Shown here piece after piece: positions 58,900-64,000 of a stretch of 64,000 nt of DNA. Position 1 is the first letter of the stretch. The number at the start of each line of letters is the position of its first letter. The translations under genes were made by a program, and so were the position numbers. The stretch comes from Rosa chinensis. Lineage: Eukaryota; Streptophyta; Magnoliopsida; Rosales; Rosaceae. The notes below the pieces were generated by a model. That model saw only the letters and a program-made list of their open reading frames with translations. It was not told the DNA's origin and made no database searches. The stretch covers positions 65,626,989 to 65,690,988 of the forward strand of contig NC_037094.1 of assembly GCF_002994745.2 (NCBI RefSeq), in the 5' to 3' direction.

Positions 58900-59310
58900 A
58901 AAGACTTGGACACTCTGATGTTCTTTGTGCTGAAGCTTTTGCTCTTCGTGCTGGCTTGCAAGCTGCTTTGCTTCATCAGTTAACTCATACTAAAGTTGAA
59001 GACAATTCAAAGTTACTTATTGATGCCATTACCCACAAAACCTAAACTCCTTGGACAATTACCACCTTAGTACATGATATCCAGGTTTTATGGCCAACTA
59101 GTGTAGTTTGATTTAGTTTAATCATGTTTGGCGAGAAGAGAGCTTTGTTGCTGACACTTTGGCGAATCTTGGTCATCAAGTTGGTGTTGGCAGTTGGTCT
59201 CATACTCTACCTTGGGCTGTTCAAAATGCTTTTGCTTTTGATATTTCTCTTAGCTTAGGTTGTTTTAGGGGTTTCTCTTTGTAATTTTCTTTTTCCATAA
59301 AAAAAAAAAC
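58900..59310 (+). pseudogene. 5'-truncated LINE with RNase H relic (unit 1)
   Basis: The plus strand reads AEAFALRAGLQAALLHQ, SKLLIDAITHK and, after a stop and frameshift, FVADTLANLGHQVG, the ordered motifs of a plant RVT_3 RNase H. It ends GGGGTTTCTCTTTG-type sequence and an A-run. TTTATTATAAATTTA (58885-58899) and TTTATTACAAATTTA (59311-59325) are the target duplication with one difference. Confidence 0.75.
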
Positions 59311-59326
59311 TTTATTACAAATTTAT

Positions 59327-59822
59327 GGGGTTTTGACCATTTACCCTAATTCTATGGACTTTTTCCCCGCTTACACCACCTACTTATTTCTTTTCTCACT
59401 TACTCATAAAGACTCTAATAAGGTCTTCCCTAATAACCAATTAAGTTTTTTTTTTTTTTTTTTTCATAAAGGGAGAGAGAGAGGGAGAGAGAGAGAGAAT
59501 GGAAGAGAGATAAGCCATAGAAGACTTTGCCGGAATTTGATAACCGGTTGTAGAAATCCAGTCACCAAACGTTGGCCACCGGACTTCTGAAAATCTCGCC
59601 AGAGGTCGTCGCAAATCTCATACTAATAAACATTTATTGCCCGCAATAAACCTTTATTGCCCGCAATAAACCTTATTGCCTCCAATAAATGTTTATTGGG
59701 GGCAGTAAACGTTTATGAAACCTCGCCGGAGGTCCCCAAAGATCGTTAGAGATCTCATAGGTCGCCGGAAAGGTTTATTGCCCCCCAATAAATCTTTATT
59801 GCCAGTCAATAAACCTTTATTA
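59327..59822. mobile_element. Pack-MULE-like element, copy C (left part only)
   Basis: It starts GGGGTTTTGACCATTTACCC and continues through the GA-rich tract and AATAAACCTTTATTGCC minisatellite, then stops at the tandem-duplication junction near 59822. It is the duplicate of the left part of copy D, not an independent insertion. Confidence 0.88.
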
Positions 59823-60616
59823 CCCTCCAATTTCATGAGGCCTCCAAGTACGAAGTGGTATAATTGGTTAAGGTGCTATATTTTTAGATGCCAGGACTTG
59901 GTTTCAAATCTTAGGCAACTCTCTTTCTTTGTTTTTGGTTTGTTCATTTCTATCATCTTTTTTTTTTTTTTTTTTTCCACCAAGTTTTTTTAATATATAT
60001 ATATATATATATATTTTAAATCCTGTAATTAATAGGGCTCATTTACATTTTCTCACTAGGCCTTTGAAAATTTAGGAGCGGCTCTGCTTGTTATGTTCAT
60101 ATACTCTTAGGTATTTGATAATACACTTTTTTATCATCTTGTTGAATATCAAGTTATAGTGACACCAATTAATAAGAGAGTTGTATATGCAGTGTTGACT
60201 TTAACACTCTAGGCATCTAATTGCACTGAATTGAGTGAAGTAGATAGTTACTAATTGATTGTTTAGCAGTAGAGACACTCCTTACTCTCTTTCCTCTAAT
60301 TGATTCCTCTCGACGTAACTTATTTTCAAACTTTAATTTCTGTTTTCAAACCAAATCAAACTCAAAATCTTTCCAAACAATTAGTTCCAATGATCTGTTG
60401 GACACCCTTACTTCCCGTTACTATATTCTACACTTTTAAAGTGGAAGAAGAAAAATAATTAGATCATAATTAAACCATTAGTAATAAAGTTTTACATTTT
60501 AAACAAAAAATTAATAATATATGTATTGTATACTTGTCAAATCGCAGCATACGTATATGACAATTAAAAAGGTTGAATGACCTCACGCATGACATCAAAA
60601 TTTTATTATAAATTTA

Positions 60617-61024
60617 AAAGACTTGGAGACTCTAATGTTCTTTGTGTTGAAGCTTTTGCTCTTCGTGCTGGCTTGCAAGCTGCTTTGCTTCATCAGTTAA
60701 CTCATACTAAAATTGAAGGCGATTCAAAGTTACTTATTGATGCCATTACCCACAAAACCCAAACTCCTTGGAGAATTACCACCTTAGTACATGATATCCG
60801 GGTTTTTTGGCCAACCAGTTTAGTTTGATTCAGTTTAATCATGTTTAGCGAGAAGCGGACTTTGTTGCTGACACTTTGGCGAATCTTGGTCATCTAGTTG
60901 GTGGTGGCAGTTGGTCTCATACTCTACCTGGGGTTGTTCAAATTTTTTTTGCTTTTGATTCTCTTAGCTTAGGTTGTTTTAGGGGTTTCTCTTTGTTATT
61001 TTATTTTTCCATCGAAAAAGAAAA
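60617..61024 (+). pseudogene. 5'-truncated LINE with RNase H relic (unit 2)
   Basis: This is the second copy of the unit-1 LINE relic. Here the early stop seen in unit 1 (ACC TAA) is still a sense codon (ACC CAA), so the frame is open longer (60577-60828), but the downstream frameshift and a TAG in the LGHLVG region remain. The A-rich tail has degenerated to GAAAAAGAAAAC. Confidence 0.75.
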
Positions 61025-61209
61025 CTTTATTTTAAATTTATGGGGTTTTGACCATTTACCCTAATTCTATGGACTTTTTTCCCGCTTACACCACCTACTT
61101 ATTTTTGTTCTCGCCTACTCATAAGAACTCTAATAAGGTCTTCCCTAATAACCAATTAAGTTTTTTTTTAAAAATTTTTTTTAAAGACTATTTTGCCTCA
61201 CTCCTTTGT

Positions 61210-61213
<4 letters not shown>

Positions 61214-61289
<76 letters not shown>
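61214..61289. repeat. (AG)n microsatellite, about 76 bp
   Basis: Uninterrupted AG repeat in the same relative position as the GA tracts of the other Pack-MULE-like copies. A (CA)n tract follows at about 61588-61614 and a C run at 61743-61764. Confidence 0.95.
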
Positions 61290-61292
<3 letters not shown>

Positions 61293-61865
61293 GAAGAGAG
61301 AGAAGCCATAGAAGACTTTGCTGGAATCCGATAACCGGTTGTAGGAATCCAGTCACCAATCGCCGGCTATCGGACTTCTCTTAAAAGCTCGCCAGAGGTT
61401 GTCGGAGATTTCATACTAATAAACCTTTATTGCCTTCAATAAATGTGTATTGAGGGCAGTAAAAGTTTATGAAACATCGTCAAAGGTCCGCAAAGAGATT
61501 GTCGGGAAGGTTTATTGCCCCCAATAAATCTTTATTGCCCGTCAATATACCTTTATTGCTCCCCCACCCCACCCCACCCCCCCCCCCACACACACACACA
61601 CACACACACACACAAATCTTTATGTCGCCGGAATATAAACTAATCTCTTTAATATTAAACAAATAAAATTTTGATTAAGGAAAAAGATGAGAAGATTACA
61701 TAAATTCAGAACTTTTATTGGAGGCCCCAATAAACGCTATTGCCCCCCCCCCCCCCCCCCCCCCTAAAAAAAAAAATGTGAGACAAATGGTTTTATCTTT
61801 TTTCTTTCCTTATACGCATTTTGCCCCCATTTTACTAAAGGAAAAAAACAGGAGAAGACTAAATA

Positions 61866-62340
61866 TGGCAAATTTGAGAGCCCGCTTGTCGTTTAGGTCT
61901 GATGGGGCCCGCAGTTTAAACGGCGACGACGACTGTCATCGAAGGTCTTGGCGTCACAAACTCCTCTCCTCCTTCAGTGCTGTTAAAGTCAAATTCCCCT
62001 GGCCTTCAGATTCGCCCTCCTCCTCTTCCTCCTCATCGTCATTGCCACCGCCTGCATTTCCCTCCCAATAAAAACGGCACCTCTCTCTCTCTCTCTCTCT
62101 CTCTCTCAGAAAGTAGACGAGGCCATGATCGGATCAATACATGTATTCCCAACGAGCTCATCGTCGAGATCTTCCTGCGACTCGACTCCAAGCCCAGCCA
62201 CGACTCTCCAGTTTCGGCGGCTTCGGTACCAGTTTCGACTCTCCAGAAACATGGACACGATGGTGGTGATCTGGAAAATGCCGGAGGCCATGGCTTGGGT
62301 CGGGTCTCTCCTGGATTGAACCGACCCGCGGCGCCCTTCT
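61866..62340 (+). pseudogene. Captured host-gene fragment with F-box N-terminus (cargo of copy D)
   Basis: The plus strand reads INTCIPNELIVEIFLRLDSK at about 62125-62190, matching the first half of an F-box (PxELxxEIFLRLPxKSL). The second half (the VSK/W region) is absent and the frame runs on into unrelated sequence. Upstream, ATGGCAAATTTGAGAGCCCG at 61866 opens a 68-codon basic and Ser-rich frame (to 62071), followed by a CT microsatellite. The G+C content is well above that of the element's ends. It is a fragment, not an intact gene. Confidence 0.6.
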
Positions 62341-62596
62341 AGATCCCGAAAATCCTGAAAGATCATCTCGGCCCCTTCCCAAACCCTAACATTACTACTT
62401 CCCCGATTACAATTCCGGCGAGAATTTCAAGAAAAATGAGAGGAAAGTTTGGTGTTCGGCACAGGGATCTGGAAGCTGAGGGTAAAGTTGTCAATTTTAT
62501 TTTAAGTTGGCTCAATGGAAATAAAAATCTATTAGTGGAATAAGTGAAATAATTTTAACTCATTTTAATATTTTGGATCAAGAACCCTAAATTTAT

Positions 62597-63695
62597 CAGA
62601 GAAGAACATATCTATTTATATACTACCTAGCCTTTTCAAGTTTAATGTAGCCACCAACAAACCGCTACACGTACATTTAGTCTGGCAATAAATCGATAAA
62701 GGTGTATACAGATACATGATATTGTTAGTAAGAATCCTGTGAACCCTACAGCTTAAGATCCCAACCAATCATTCTGACTAAAAAAAAAAAAATCCCAACC
62801 AATCATCATCATCAAATTACTAGACTACTCCCACATATATTTATATTCCCTGATATTTACTAGTCTCTATAAATATATATATATTACCATTGAGTACCTA
62901 CGTAGGATGGAGATTAATTTAAAACGACAAATAAGAATCTGCAGTTGCTACATATATAGTGTTAAGGTCCAAACTCGTTTGGGTATTTTCTTTGAGTTTG
63001 TAGTTTTCTGATGTAACTAGGACTAACTTGGCGTGGTGTAACGTCATTTTTAGTGGGATTGAGCTTACAGATTCTGGCTTACTGTTAGGATGAAGATCAC
63101 ACGACATGTTTTCGAAATTTTCAAATATTTTCTATACGTTCTGTATTCAGAGAATTTGCAATTACAGTCTTCTCATTTCAATTCTCTCAATTACTACTAT
63201 TCACATCTTAGGGTTTACACCTTATTATAGATATAGCAATTCAGTAAGCTCAATTCTGCAATCTAAGAAAACTAGGAATGATCCATGAAAACCCAAATTA
63301 AAGAAAGGCAGGCACACGCTTTAGGTTAAGTACTACTTATATTAGTCTTCACTTCTCAAAGTACTTCAAGTCATGATCGAACCATAACTTAGTTGGTGAC
63401 TATGCAGTATGATCATACCAATCTTGTTCCCCTCACGGCCTCATTAGGAATGACTCCAAAAACCATGGGTCCAACCAGCTGGGATTGGAGCTTGATGCAT
63501 AACACTACCAGTCAAGTCACATATGCTCCTTGATTTGTTTTCTGCATTATAATCCTATCAGCTGAATTACATTGATTCTTAACCACAATAAACTTGGTAT
63601 AAAGTACAAACCAAAGATGGCTTTTCTATATCCTGAGCTTCAATGATTGCTGGGAAGAAGATACAGCGTAAATTCCCCGCCAAAATGATTTTTCA
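62597..63695. other. Gene-free stretch
   Basis: A/T-rich sequence with no supportable feature. If the frame at the right edge is real, part of this would be its 3' flank. Confidence 0.45.
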
Positions 63696-64000
63696 TTATT
63701 TCTTGGAGGTGAATGAGAAAAAGACAGTTGTTAGGGTTAGGCCAGAACCATTAATAGCTTGACACCTAAGCAACCCAGTTACAGGGTTAGGTTGAAGGTC
63801 AATGTCAACCCACTGGTTTTCATTTACAATTTTTGGTTTCGAGGGCCTTCCTCCTTGTTTGTGTGCCCACTCTGTGGACAGCAACTCTTCGTGGAGGCAA
63901 AGGACGTCTCTTTGTGGTTTTTGGAGGAGTTCTCTCACACCATCCTCCACTTCCCAAGTTAATTTGGCTCCAGACTTTTGTTGGGCTGGATAATTTCTCT
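63696..64000 (-). CDS. Unrecognised minus-strand exon, open to the window edge
   Basis: A frame with no stop for about 100 codons enters from beyond 64000 and ends with TAA at 63698-63696. It reads SGAKLTWEVEDGVRELLQKP, then RDVLCLHEELLSTEWAHKQG, RPSKPKIVNENQW, and finishes GSGLTLTTVFFSFTSKK. It is fairly polar with a basic, Pro-containing centre. I recognise no domain. It may be the last exon of a gene to the right or a relic; 100 open codons in A/T-rich DNA is suggestive but not proof. Confidence 0.35.
   Translation of the reverse strand, partial: RNYPAQQKSGAKLTWEVEDGVRELLQKPQRDVLCLHEELLSTEWAHKQGGRPSKPKIVNENQWVDIDLQPNPVTGLLRCQAINGSGLTLTTVFFSFTSKK

Larger units (their letters stand above)
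58084..61558. repeat. 1.74-kb tandem duplication (units 58084-59822 and 59823-about 61558)
   Basis: Both units run in the same order: a SINE-like segment, an (AT)n tract, unique sequence, a 5'-truncated LINE and the first 500 bp or so of a Pack-MULE-like element. Both start at CCCTCCAATTT (58084 and 59823). The second unit continues into the rest of the MULE, so the first carries only its left part. Units differ by scattered substitutions and repeat-length changes. Confidence 0.92.
61041..62587. mobile_element. Pack-MULE-like element, copy D (1547 bp)
   Basis: Perfect 9-bp duplications TAAATTTAT lie at 61032-61040 and 62588-62596. It starts GGGGTTTTGACCATTTACCC and ends TTGGATCAAGAACCC. It shares the CTTACACCACC/CTCATAAG lane, GA microsatellite, GGAATCCGATAACCGG block, CCAATAAA minisatellite and right-terminal GGAAATAAAAATC and ATAAGTGAAATAATTTTAAC with copies A and B. 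The cargo at about 61860-62450 includes an F-box fragment. Confidence 0.88.

Noticed and set aside
62380..62395. Telomere-like CCCTAA motif
   Set aside because: Single copies of AAACCCTAA also occur near 7580 and elsewhere; they are common in plant leaders and there is no array.
1..64000. A defence, biosynthetic or other multi-gene system
   Set aside because: The four modelled genes are unrelated families separated by many kilobases of transposons; nothing suggests co-function.

Overview
This is a eudicot nuclear chromosome segment. The evidence is spliced genes with GT-AG introns, TATA-type promoters, plant-specific protein families (FLZ zinc finger, Ole e 1-like, GH5 with an N-terminal fascin-like region) and a dense load of plant transposons. 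The repeat families look like those of Rosaceae, but that is an impression I cannot test. I find no bacterial or viral genome, CRISPR array, rRNA or intact tRNA gene.

Four host genes can be modelled. A plastid-targeted 2,3-bisphosphoglycerate-dependent phosphoglycerate mutase lies on the minus strand at the left edge (1-1090, 3' end outside the window). A secreted Ole e 1-like protein of 159 aa is on the minus strand (5660-6743, two exons). A complete seven-exon GH5 glucan 1,3-beta-glucosidase-like gene of 511 aa is on the plus strand (27385-31038). An FCS-like zinc finger (FLZ) protein of 143 aa is on the plus strand (49877-50636, two exons). An unrecognised frame is open to the right edge on the minus strand (63696-64000). 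The four modelled genes have unrelated roles and show no sign of acting together.

The rest is mainly nested transposable elements, many of which can be delimited to the base by target-site duplications (TSDs). 7.3-13.4 kb: a broken hAT transposase gene split by a solo gypsy-type LTR, then LTR-retrotransposon debris. 13.4-18.7 kb: tandem repeats, a Mutator-like element with a 9-bp TSD, and a PIF/Harbinger MITE. 18.7-21.9 kb: a repeat carrying a MITE carrying a solo LTR. 22.0-26.8 kb: a Pack-MULE-like element, a MULE holding a hAT element, a foldback MITE and a Helitron. 35.9-46.5 kb: another Pack-MULE-like copy, a four-level nest (TIR element, retroposon, MITE, SINE), an abutting nested pair of MULEs, a hAT element, a 5'-truncated LINE holding a second retroposon, and a Helitron. 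48-49.2 and 51.6-56.2 kb: retroposons, a LINE ORF1 relic, a hAT MITE and twin foldback MITEs. 58.1-62.6 kb: a 1.74-kb tandem duplication of a SINE, a truncated LINE and the left end of a third complete Pack-MULE-like copy, which carries an F-box fragment.

I see no clearly new biochemical system. The most informative signals are the Pack-MULE-like family with shared ends, perfect 9-bp TSDs and different cargo, and the nested insertions that fix an order of events.
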